64,000 nt of DNA from an uncultured Erythrobacter sp. GTDB taxonomy: Bacteria > Pseudomonadota > Alphaproteobacteria > Sphingomonadales > Sphingomonadaceae. The stretch spans positions 496,001-560,000 of the forward strand of contig CANNCL010000001.1 of the NCBI GenBank assembly GCA_947503155.1. The letters are read 5' to 3'. The notes beneath the pieces were generated by a model. It had not been told where the DNA came from, did no database searches, and was given only the letters and a program-made list of their open reading frames with translations. The position numbers were made by a program, and so were the translations under genes. This document shows positions 26,854 through 34,572 of this stretch, in pieces (within the stretch, counting starts at the first letter, position 1; each line of letters starts with the position of its first letter).

Positions 26854-27861
26854 TCATAATGACGCGATCGCTTTACCCAGAGCCGCGGCGTCTTCGGCGC
26901 GCGTGTCCCATGCGGTGACGAACCGCGCGGCATCATCGCCCCAATCGTAAAAGGCGAAATCTTGCGCTCGCAAGGCGTTGCGCTCTGCCGGTGACAGCCG
27001 CACGAACAGCTCATTGGCCTCTACCGCATACATCAACCGGTCACCGCATCCGCTGGCAATATCTTGCGCCGCCGCATTGGAATGGCGCGCATTGGAGAGC
27101 CACAGATCGCCGTCCAACATCGCCAATATCTGCGCAGCCAGATACCGCCCTTTGCATTGCAAATGCCCGGCGCGTTTGCGGCGATATTTGACCATTGCGG
27201 CTTGCTCTGGATCGAACAAGATGATGGCCTCTGCCCCCATCCCGCCATTCTTGATGAAACCGAATGCGAGAGTGTCCACGCCGCCAGCGGCTTTGGCGGC
27301 AGACCCGCCCAAAAACGCCGCCGAATTGGCAAACCGCGCGCCGTCCATATGCAGGCCTAGCCCGCGCTCCTGCGCGAACTCGCTCAAGGCCGCCAATTCG
27401 TCCGCTGTATAACTGCGCCCATATTCGCTGGCCTGCGTGATAGAGATCGCATGCGGTTGCACCTGATGCACATCATCGCGGATCGGATCGATCACTGCGG
27501 CGATGCCCTGCGGCGTGAGTTTCGCCCCTTCGCCCTGAGCATGGATCAGCTTTGCACCGTGCAGATAAAAACCCGGCGCGCCGCCTTCATCAACCTCGAT
27601 ATGCGCCTCTTGATGGCACACCACACCGCCATGCGGCTGGCACAAAGTCGCCAGCGCCAAACAATTCGCAGAAGTCCCGGTCGCGGTCCACATTGCCGCG
27701 CATTCGCGCCCGAACAGATCGGTAAACCGCGCGTCCAATTCCGCTGACAAAGCATCCCCATCATAGGGATTGTCGGCGCTGTCTGCGGCGCGCATCGCCT
27801 CCCACACTTTGGGATGGACGGGGGCGGCGTTGTCGGAAAGGAACGGCTTGATTTGTGTCAT
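26854..27861 (-). CDS. Threonine aldolase / beta-eliminating lyase family, PLP-dependent
   Basis: Fold-type I PLP enzyme of 335 residues, most like low-specificity L-threonine aldolase, which cleaves threonine to glycine and acetaldehyde. Visible are LSDNAAPVHPKVWEAM at the N-terminus, the HMDGARFANSAAFLG motif (Asp and Arg near the cofactor) and GFIKNGGMGAEA with the likely Schiff-base Lys. Start at 27861 (MTQIKPF). The downstream EamA exporter on the same strand (31-bp gap) could export an amino acid product; that link is inference. Confidence 0.88.
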   Translation of the reverse strand: MTQIKPFLSDNAAPVHPKVWEAMRAADSADNPYDGDALSAELDARFTDLFGRECAAMWTATGTSANCLALATLCQPHGGVVCHQEAHIEVDEGGAPGFYLHGAKLIHAQGEGAKLTPQGIAAVIDPIRDDVHQVQPHAISITQASEYGRSYTADELAALSEFAQERGLGLHMDGARFANSAAFLGGSAAKAAGGVDTLAFGFIKNGGMGAEAIILFDPEQAAMVKYRRKRAGHLQCKGRYLAAQILAMLDGDLWLSNARHSNAAAQDIASGCGDRLMYAVEANELFVRLSPAERNALRAQDFAFYDWGDDAARFVTAWDTRAEDAAALGKAIASL

Positions 27862-27911
27862 GGTCTTTCCGCCTCTAACTGCGATAACGCAGAGCGCAAG
27901 GAGCACGGGAC

Positions 27912-28235
27912 ATGACAGGCACAAATGACGGCGTAACCATCACACATTTGGAAGATGGAGCGGGCGGGAAATATGTTGCCGAGGTGCCCGGTGAAAAGGC
28001 CGCGGGAACTCTGGAATGGGAACCGCGCCCGTCAAAATTGGGCGGATCAGACAAAGTGCGCGTTGCGACGCATACGATTGTGCCGCCACAGATTGGCGGA
28101 CGCGGGATTGCGGGCTTGCTGGTCAAACGTCTGATTGCGGATGCGCGAGAGCAAGGTTTCAAGGTCGTGCCGCAATGTTCCTATGTCGCGGCAAAATTCG
28201 ACAAGAATCCCGAATGGGCAGACGTTTTGGCTTGA
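27912..28235 (+). CDS. Small GNAT-fold N-acetyltransferase (YjdJ/COG2388 type)
   Basis: A 107-residue protein with the compact GNAT pattern THTIVPPQIGGRGIAGLLVKRL (acetyl-CoA pyrophosphate-binding loop GGRGIA) and a terminal CSYVAAKFDKNPEWADVL motif typical of this mini-GNAT family. Substrate unknown. It is divergent from the threonine aldolase gene (50-bp gap) and ends just before a large palindrome. Confidence 0.88.
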   Translation: MTGTNDGVTITHLEDGAGGKYVAEVPGEKAAGTLEWEPRPSKLGGSDKVRVATHTIVPPQIGGRGIAGLLVKRLIADAREQGFKVVPQCSYVAAKFDKNPEWADVLA

Positions 28236-28236
28236 T

Positions 28237-28331
28237 GCCCTTACCGCCCCGCCTCCCCGCCCGGCCACCAACGCTGCCATAAGGATGTGGTGGCCGGGCA
28301 AGGAGACGGGGCCGGGCGGGGCAGTAAGGGC
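28237..28331. repeat. Nested long palindrome between convergent genes
   Basis: Outer arms 28237-28253 and 28315-28331 are 17 bp with a single mismatch. Inner arms GCCCGGCCACCA at 28259-28270 and TGGTGGCCGGGC at 28288-28299 are perfect 12-mers. The loop is ~17 bp. It fills the space between the GNAT stop (28235) and the PH-domain gene stop (28341). It could work as a bidirectional terminator, or be a REP-like or MITE-like element. Confidence 0.85.
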
Positions 28332-28340
28332 CGCTAAAAA

Positions 28341-29897
28341 CTAAGCGGATTCCAACTGCGAGAAATCCGTCGCCGCAATCGTTTCCAGCACTTCGCGGCG
28401 AACCTGTCGCGCGCGTTCAACCGGCACGCCGGGGATCGAAAACTCCCCGCCTGCTTGGCCCAGATGCAGCGTCGCATAACCGCGCAGGCGCGAGATTGGA
28501 CCTTGCGAAATCTCGACCGAATGCAGCTTCATCCGGGTCGCAATCTGGCTATGCGGGGACAGAACGCCGCGGGTCGCCATGATCTGAGACGTATCCAATG
28601 CGTGCCGCTGATACCGCCATGCCAGCGTGTTGGCGATTGCCGCGAAACCGGCAATCACGATCAAAATTCCGGTCGGCAATTCCCGCCATTCGGGCGCAAA
28701 AATTGAGGTCACGCCAAATACGATCCCCGCAATAATCAGCACAAATCCCGCGTCGAAAAACACACTGTCAGTCAAATACCGCCCGCTCGCCCGGTGCCAG
28801 TCGGCGTCTTCCTGAGGCAGATGGAACCCAGCCGCCTCCACAATCGGGGCGATCTCGCGCATTTTCGCAAACGGCGCGACGACATGGTTCGATGCGCCGG
28901 AATCCTGCGCCAGACTGACGAACCGCAAACCGTGCCAACCGAACCGATAGCGGACAAAGCCGGTCCCGATCTTCACACCCTGCACCCGGTGTATCGGCAT
29001 CACGACATCGGTGCGCGTCAGTAATCCGCGCCGCCGCCTGAACCCGCGCGCGGTCCGTTCCAGCAGGAACCCCCATTCGCGCGTAAAAACCCGGACCATC
29101 CCGGTCGCCGATCCAATCACAAACACAGCCGCAAGCGCGCTCAAAGCGCCCAAAACCTGCGCGCCGGAACCAACTTGGCTGATCTCGACGCCTTGATCCT
29201 CGATCACGCCGAGCCAGAGATCGGGGTCCCAAATCTCAAAATCGATAAAGCTGCCCGCATATTGCGTCAGACCGGCCAGCACCGCAAAAACCGCCAGCGA
29301 AAATTCAAAGATGCCGAATGTGAACAATCGGCCCGGGCCCATTGTGAAAAGCGGCTCGCCCGTTTCGTCCGATGCCGCCGCCCCGCCTATTGGCGCCGTT
29401 TCGCCATCAGCCGCGCTCGCCGCCGCGTGATCATCGCGCCGTTCGCGCACCAATTGGCGCAATTCCTCGCCATCCTCATCGGTCAAATAGGCAAGGCTCA
29501 AATCATCGCCGCCGCCAGCGCCGGTTTCGAACTTTACCGACACAAGACCAAACAGCCGCGGGAGCAGTTTCTGCTCAAGGCTCACATCCTGAATCCGTTC
29601 AAACGGAACCGAACGCGCAGACCGGCTGAGCACGCCGCTTTCGACGCGAATATCCGCCGCGCCGATTGTGTAGGTCAGCCGCTTCCACCCGATATAGGCA
29701 AACCCAGCCGACAAGAGCGCAATCGCCGCGCCGACGCCCAAACCGATAAACAGGCCGACACCGCCAATCCCCGTGCCGAACGCCGCGGCGATAGCGGGGA
29801 AAATCGCATTTTGCAGACCCGCAAGCGAACCAATCAACACGCTCAAAGGCGCGGTATGACGCGGTTCAGCCTGCGCGGCGGGGAGCGGCTCGCTCAC
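28341..29897 (-). CDS. PH-domain membrane protein, YdbT-like
   Basis: A 518-residue inner-membrane protein with three bacterial PH (bPH2) modules alternating with pairs of hydrophobic helices; recognisable segments include VESGVLSRSARSVPFERIQD, LLTRTDVVMPIHRVQGVKIG and TRGVLSPHSQIATRMKLHSVE. This matches Bacillus YdbT, which with YdbS is linked to resistance against amylocyclicin-like antimicrobial peptides; the role in Gram-negatives is open. Its start overlaps the YdbS-like gene by four bases (ATGA). Confidence 0.85.
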   Translation of the reverse strand: MSEPLPAAQAEPRHTAPLSVLIGSLAGLQNAIFPAIAAAFGTGIGGVGLFIGLGVGAAIALLSAGFAYIGWKRLTYTIGAADIRVESGVLSRSARSVPFERIQDVSLEQKLLPRLFGLVSVKFETGAGGGDDLSLAYLTDEDGEELRQLVRERRDDHAAASAADGETAPIGGAAASDETGEPLFTMGPGRLFTFGIFEFSLAVFAVLAGLTQYAGSFIDFEIWDPDLWLGVIEDQGVEISQVGSGAQVLGALSALAAVFVIGSATGMVRVFTREWGFLLERTARGFRRRRGLLTRTDVVMPIHRVQGVKIGTGFVRYRFGWHGLRFVSLAQDSGASNHVVAPFAKMREIAPIVEAAGFHLPQEDADWHRASGRYLTDSVFFDAGFVLIIAGIVFGVTSIFAPEWRELPTGILIVIAGFAAIANTLAWRYQRHALDTSQIMATRGVLSPHSQIATRMKLHSVEISQGPISRLRGYATLHLGQAGGEFSIPGVPVERARQVRREVLETIAATDFSQLESA

Positions 29898-30649
29898 AAG
29901 CTTTCCCGTTTGATATGCGCGCGGATTTCTTCGCGCATTTCCACCGCAAGTTCATGTCCCAGACCGGGCAAATGAACAGAGGCATTGTGGCTGCCGGCGG
30001 TGTGCAGCGTCATCGTGGCAATGCCCAGAGCGCGCTCAATCGGTCCCTGATCGACATCAATATGCTGAACCCGGCCAAACGGCACGATCGTGTCCGAATG
30101 CCACATAATCCCGCGCACCACGCGCAGCCGGTCACGGCTGATTTGATAACCGCGCGCATTGTAACGCGCGCCGGGAATACGGATGACCAAAAACAACGCC
30201 AGCAAGAACGCCGGGCCAGTGATCAGCCCAAACGGCCAGCCAAATTCAGAACTGAGCAGTTCATCCGCGACAACCGCGATAATCATCAGCACCAGCGCGA
30301 GGATGATTGCACTTACGCGCATCATAAATTTGTAATTCGGGTGCAGCTTGGTCAGCTCCGCTTCGTCATCGACATCGCTCAGAAAGCCGCGCGTTTCTGG
30401 GGCTCGTTCTGTTTCATCAGCATCGCGCGAGGCGTATTGCGCATCCGCCGGATAAGCCGCCGAAGAGGTCGTGGGTGTCCGCTGTTCCGTTGCGGGCGAA
30501 GCAGGCCCATCGCCCTCAGGTTTCTCCCATGGTGACGCGCCGCCTTTGTGACCGAACAATTGGTTCGCACGTTTCGACTGCGCCCGCGGCGGCGCGGCCT
30601 TGTCAGATGCGTCATCATGGGGCGGATCATTTGGGCCGTTGCTGCTCAT
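29894..30649 (-). CDS. PH-domain membrane protein, YdbS-like
   Basis: A 251-residue protein with a long polar N-terminal region (~115 residues, rich in Asp, Ala, Pro), two membrane helices (~125-170) and a C-terminal bPH2 domain with RDRLRVVRGIMWHSDTIVPF and GRVQHIDVDQGPIERALG. It pairs with the overlapping YdbT-like gene, a gene pair conserved across many bacteria. The extended N-terminus is longer than in Bacillus YdbS. Confidence 0.85.
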   Translation of the reverse strand: MSSNGPNDPPHDDASDKAAPPRAQSKRANQLFGHKGGASPWEKPEGDGPASPATEQRTPTTSSAAYPADAQYASRDADETERAPETRGFLSDVDDEAELTKLHPNYKFMMRVSAIILALVLMIIAVVADELLSSEFGWPFGLITGPAFLLALFLVIRIPGARYNARGYQISRDRLRVVRGIMWHSDTIVPFGRVQHIDVDQGPIERALGIATMTLHTAGSHNASVHLPGLGHELAVEMREEIRAHIKRESL

Positions 30650-30803
30650 GGAACCTTAGATGCTGACACCAGGCGGCGCGTGCAAGTCCAAAGTCATGAC
30701 TAGCGCATTTGTGAGGGCGACGCAGGCGGCCTGTGCGCATAGGGTCAAGCAGAGAGTCGTTCGGTGGAACCGCACGGCAAAGATGATCGCAAGGAGACAA
30801 TCG

Positions 30804-31451
30804 ATGACCACACTTCATTCCAGTCTGGGGCCAAATCCGCGCCTTGTGCGCATGTTCTTGACCGAAAAGGGGATGGAAGAGGGGCGCGATTTTGAGCGTG
30901 TCCATTACGACATCATCACCGGCGAAAACCGGCAGAATGCGGATTACATCGCCAAAAATCCGCTCGGCACGATCCCGACATTGGAATTGGATGACGGCAC
31001 ATGCCTGACCGAAAGCTGGCCGATTTGCGAGTTTATCGAAGAAGCGCACCCCGCGCCCAACCTGTTTGGCGAAACCCCGCGCGAACGCGCTGAGGTGCGC
31101 AAATGGGCGCGCCTGTTCGACCAAGAAGTGGTGGTGCCAATGACAATGGGCTTTCGCGCGGGCGGCGGGCGGCCCATGTTCGAACCGCGCATGAGCGTGG
31201 TGACCGCCGAAGCGGGCGCGGAACTCGCGGCAATGTCCGATGAAAAATGGCGGATGTTTGATAGCGTGCTGGGGGATAGCAATCACTTGGCATTGGGCCG
31301 GTTTACCTTTGCCGATCTGCTCATGTTCTGCTTTGCGAATTTCGGGTTCACCGTGGGTTGGAAACTGCCTGAGGGTACAGATAATCTGGCGCGTTTTGTC
31401 GAGACGCATAACCAGCGCGCCAGCGCAGCTGTGTGGAAAGAGGCCGAGTAA
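30804..31451 (+). CDS. Glutathione S-transferase family protein
   Basis: A 215-residue GST with a thioredoxin-fold N-terminal domain (NPRLVRMFLTEKG, then NPLGTIPTLELDDGTCLTES with the cis-Pro and glutathione-binding Glu-Ser) and an all-helical C-terminal domain. The start at 30804 follows AAGGAGACAATCG. It may conjugate or isomerise an electrophilic intermediate of the neighbouring catabolic genes. It shares one base with the following SDR gene, so the two form an operon. Confidence 0.9.
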   Translation: MTTLHSSLGPNPRLVRMFLTEKGMEEGRDFERVHYDIITGENRQNADYIAKNPLGTIPTLELDDGTCLTESWPICEFIEEAHPAPNLFGETPRERAEVRKWARLFDQEVVVPMTMGFRAGGGRPMFEPRMSVVTAEAGAELAAMSDEKWRMFDSVLGDSNHLALGRFTFADLLMFCFANFGFTVGWKLPEGTDNLARFVETHNQRASAAVWKEAE

Positions 31452-32233
31452 TGCCGGACGCTCCGCAAGGCAGGCTGGCGGGCAAAGTCGCCATCGTCAC
31501 CGGCTGCGCCAGCGGGATTGGCGCGGCGACTGTGCGGCGATTGCGAGCAGACGGCGCGGAAGTGTTGGGCACTGACATCAACACCGATTGGGGCGCATCC
31601 GTTTGCGCAGAGAGCGGCGCGGTTTTCGCCGCCCAAGATGTCTGTGACTTTGCAGCTTGGCCTGAAATCGTCGAGCAGGCGGCAGCGCGCTGGGGACGCC
31701 TCGATATCCTCGTCAACAATGCCGGCACCGTGTCTGGCCTGTCGATTGAGGACGTCACCGATGAAGCGTGGGACCGGATCTACAATATCAATATTAAAGG
31801 CACGATGGCCGGGTGCCGGGCCGCGATTGCCGCGATGAAGGGCAATCCGGGCGGCTCTACAGGCTCGATCATCAATATCAGCTCCACCTCTGCGCTTGGC
31901 GCTTTGCCCAGCGATGTCGCCTATTGTTCGAGCAAGGGCGCGGTGCGGGTGTTGACCAAATCGGTCGCCACCCATTGCGCGAAGGAAGGGTACAATATCC
32001 GCTGCAACAGCGTGATGCCGGGCGGAACCGACACGAATATCCTAGCGCAAGCAGAAGACGCCGCGCCGGGGATCAAAGCCGCCGTGGCCGCAACCGCGCC
32101 GATGAACAGGCTGGCTGATCCAGCGGAAACGGCGGCGGCGATTGCGTTTCTCGCCTCCGATGAATGCGCCTATATGACCGGATCAGAAATGCTGGTGGAT
32201 GGCGGGATGATGTCGATACATCCTGGCTTTTAG
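31451..32233 (+). CDS. Short-chain dehydrogenase/reductase (classical SDR)
   Basis: NAD(P)-dependent alcohol/ketone oxidoreductase of 260 residues: cofactor loop GCASGIG, NNAG, catalytic Ser in INISSTSAL and YxxxK as YCSSK. The start at 31451 overlaps the GST stop (TAATG). The gene ends in three successive in-frame TAG codons created by a 12-bp repeat (32228 on). Several hydroxysteroid and cyclic-alcohol dehydrogenases look like this; substrate unknown. Confidence 0.92.
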   Translation: MPDAPQGRLAGKVAIVTGCASGIGAATVRRLRADGAEVLGTDINTDWGASVCAESGAVFAAQDVCDFAAWPEIVEQAAARWGRLDILVNNAGTVSGLSIEDVTDEAWDRIYNINIKGTMAGCRAAIAAMKGNPGGSTGSIINISSTSALGALPSDVAYCSSKGAVRVLTKSVATHCAKEGYNIRCNSVMPGGTDTNILAQAEDAAPGIKAAVAATAPMNRLADPAETAAAIAFLASDECAYMTGSEMLVDGGMMSIHPGF

Positions 32234-32263
32234 GCTGGTTTCTAGGCTGGTTTTTAGGCCGGA
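32228..32263. repeat. 12-bp tandem repeat carrying three in-frame stop codons
   Basis: About three copies of a unit close to GGCTTTTAGGCT/GGTTTCTAGGCT/GGTTTTTAGGCC at the convergent junction of an SDR gene and an MFS gene. In the SDR frame each unit supplies a TAG, so the stop is triplicated. The last unit overlaps the MFS stop. Confidence 0.75.
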
Positions 32264-33627
32264 TCTTTCGCCATCTTCGCCAAATGCCCGCTGCTTTCCA
32301 TCTGAGCGGCGGTCCATGCGAACACCGCCATCGCCGCTATTCCAGAGACGAGGCACACCGCAAACACCGCAATTGTCAGCGAAAGCGAACCCTGCGTCGG
32401 GGCCAACCAATCACTGACCCAGCCAATCACTGCGAGGCCCAATGCTTGGCCAACCAGATTGTTAAAGAACAGCGCAATTGCCACAGCAAAGCCGCGCTGA
32501 CCCGGCTCCACCGCCGCCTGAATACCCGATAGGATCGGCGCTTGGCTGGCGACATAGATCGCATAGGCGATGGCGAAATAAATGAGGAATGGCCAAAAAC
32601 TGCTCGACGACAGGCTCATTCCCAATGGCAAGACACAGCCCAGACTGACAATTCCCGGCAACCATGCGCGCCATCGTTCGTCGCGCCGCGTCAGCCAGCC
32701 TGCGACATAACCGCCCAGAATTGGCCCCGGAATGCCGCCAATGAAGAAAGCCAGACCGAGGTAAATCCCGACATCGCCGCTGGAAATGCCGAAATTGCGC
32801 ATCATCACCGCCGCCATCCAGAACGCCAGTGCATAGCCAATCATGATCTGCACCGCCCAACCGATGGCAAGGCCCATAAACACGCGGTTCCCCGTGAGCG
32901 TCTTGGCGGTTTCGAACAGCGGCTGCTGCTTAATTTGGGCGTCTTTGGGTGCATATTGCCCGCGCCGCGGTTCGCGGATGGTGAAATACACAAACGCCCC
33001 GATCAGCAAACCCGGCAAGCCCATGAGCACAAACGCCCAGCGCCAACCAAACAGCTCATTCAATTGCCCGCCGATCAACAATCCGCCCGCCGTGCCCATT
33101 GTTGCGCCAATGGTAAGAAAACCCATCGCCTTGGCCAATTCTTCGCGCCGAAAATAATCCGCGATAAGGCTTTGCGAGGCGGGGCCGGAGCACCCCTCGC
33201 CCACGCCCACGCCGGTGCGCGCAAAGAACAATGTCCAAAACCCGGTGGCTAGCCCGCAAAGCGCGGTCATCGCGCTCCAAAACCCAATCGCCCCGGCAAC
33301 GATATTTTTGCGGACCGAGCGATCGGCCAAACGCGCGGCGGGAAAACCGATAATCACATAAGTCGCGGCAAAAGCCAGCCCGCCCAGCAGCCCGATTTGA
33401 CCATCGGAAAAGGCAAACTCTGCCTTGATATCCTCTAGCAAGATCGAGAAAACGAGCCGGTCAGCAATGCTGAACATGCTGACCAGCGTGATCAGGCCCA
33501 GCACATACCAGCGATAGGAACCGTCACCCTTCACAGGTTTTTCCGGCTCTGTGATCGGGGCCTCTGTGATCGGGGTCTCTGTGATCGGGGCCTCAGTGAT
33601 GCGGTCTGGCGTCCAGCCCATTATCAA
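32254..33627 (-). CDS. MFS transporter (spinster-like)
   Basis: A 457-residue major facilitator with twelve predicted helices. The loop 2-3 motif region appears around FPAARLADRSVRKNIV. The first ~35 residues are cytoplasmic and contain a repeated I-T-E-(A/T)-P unit from a 15-bp DNA repeat. Start at 33627 or 33621; either way it overlaps the 3' end of the upstream SDR gene by about 30 bp, suggesting coupled translation. Likely imports or exports a catabolic substrate; such MFS genes are frequent beside sphingomonad Rieske oxygenases. Confidence 0.9.
   Translation of the reverse strand: MIMGWTPDRITEAPITETPITEAPITEPEKPVKGDGSYRWYVLGLITLVSMFSIADRLVFSILLEDIKAEFAFSDGQIGLLGGLAFAATYVIIGFPAARLADRSVRKNIVAGAIGFWSAMTALCGLATGFWTLFFARTGVGVGEGCSGPASQSLIADYFRREELAKAMGFLTIGATMGTAGGLLIGGQLNELFGWRWAFVLMGLPGLLIGAFVYFTIREPRRGQYAPKDAQIKQQPLFETAKTLTGNRVFMGLAIGWAVQIMIGYALAFWMAAVMMRNFGISSGDVGIYLGLAFFIGGIPGPILGGYVAGWLTRRDERWRAWLPGIVSLGCVLPLGMSLSSSSFWPFLIYFAIAYAIYVASQAPILSGIQAAVEPGQRGFAVAIALFFNNLVGQALGLAVIGWVSDWLAPTQGSLSLTIAVFAVCLVSGIAAMAVFAWTAAQMESSGHLAKMAKDPA
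33547..33606. repeat. 15-bp tandem repeat in the MFS N-terminus / SDR C-terminus overlap
   Basis: Four 15-bp units on the plus strand (CTCTGTGATCGGGGC and variants, the last degenerate). They encode the Pro-Ile-Thr-Glu-Ala/Thr repeat of the MFS N-terminus; the final unit also holds the stop codon of the overlapping SDR gene. Confidence 0.85.
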
Positions 33628-34384
33628 CCGGGATCGTAAGGCCGTTCATAAACCGCGCATCATCGCTCGCCAAAAACAGCACGGCGCCCGCAATATCGCG
33701 CGGATCGCCCAGTCCATCTTGCGGCAGCGGCCCGGTGTCGATCTCCATCAATTCCTCGCCCGCGCGCCCGGAAATATCGCGCACCATCGGCGTTTCAATC
33801 CCGCCCGGTGCCAGCGCATTGCAGCGAATGCCGTAATTTTCGTCTTGGCAATGGATCGCAATGCTGCGGGTCATCGAACTGATCGCGCCTTTGGCCGCCG
33901 TATAGGCCGGGATCATTGGATAACCCATCAGCGCCGCGGTCGACGCCATATTCACAATGCTCGATCCGCCGCCGCCATTTGTTTTGTGGCGATGCTTCAT
34001 CAAAGGCAGCGCATATTTGCAGCCGAGAAACGTCCCGCTGACATGAATATCCAGATGCAATTTGAAATGGTCGAGCGAGCAATCCTCGATATTTTCAAAG
34101 ATCACATTCCCGGCATTGTTGACCAGAATATCCAGCCCGCCATGGCGTTCCTGCACGGCGTGCATCACGTCTTTCCATTGCTGTTCATCGGTCACGTCGA
34201 GCGCCATTGCATCACCGCCAATGGCATCGGCAACTTCATGCGCCAATTCCGCCTCGCGGTCGGTCACGATGACCTTCGCGCCTTCGCTCGCCAGCCGCTC
34301 GCAATCGGCCTTACCCAGACCCATCGCCCCGCCTGTGACGAGGGCCACACGGCCCTCTACGCGTCCTGTCCCATTTGCATTCAA
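33593..34384 (-). CDS. Short-chain dehydrogenase/reductase (classical SDR)
   Basis: A 263-residue SDR with GGAMGLG cofactor loop, DREAE after beta 2 (NAD preference likely), NNAG, catalytic Ser in VNMASTAAL and YTAAK. It resembles the 3-beta/20-beta-hydroxysteroid or cyclohexanol dehydrogenase type. It is transcribed divergently from the first Rieske oxygenase gene and overlaps the MFS gene downstream. Confidence 0.92.
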   Translation of the reverse strand: MNANGTGRVEGRVALVTGGAMGLGKADCERLASEGAKVIVTDREAELAHEVADAIGGDAMALDVTDEQQWKDVMHAVQERHGGLDILVNNAGNVIFENIEDCSLDHFKLHLDIHVSGTFLGCKYALPLMKHRHKTNGGGGSSIVNMASTAALMGYPMIPAYTAAKGAISSMTRSIAIHCQDENYGIRCNALAPGGIETPMVRDISGRAGEELMEIDTGPLPQDGLGDPRDIAGAVLFLASDDARFMNGLTIPVDNGLDARPHH

Positions 34385-34447
34385 GTGCTCTCTCCCAAAA
34401 GCTCTGATTTGCGCCGCAGACTAAGACGGCCCACGCGCCGCGCCACT

Positions 34448-34477
34448 GTTTAAAGCGATGGGGTTTAAAGCGACGGG
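34448..34477. promoter_or_regulatory. 15-bp direct repeat in a divergent promoter region
   Basis: GTTTAAAGCGATGGG at 34448-34462 is followed directly by GTTTAAAGCGACGGG at 34463-34477 (one difference). It lies midway between the divergent SDR (start 34384) and Rieske oxygenase (start 34573). It could be a regulator site or another slippage duplication. Confidence 0.45.
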
Positions 34478-34572
34478 ACATATGGCGATAAGACAGGTGG
34501 CCTTTTTGCCAGTCGCGCAGATGCAACCCCGCCTTATCCTGCCGCCTCATCTTGTAGGCCGGGAGCAAGCCG

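Noticed and set aside
28237-28331. Possible ncRNA gene
   Set aside because: Only symmetrical palindrome arms are visible; no promoter or conserved loop supports a dedicated RNA.
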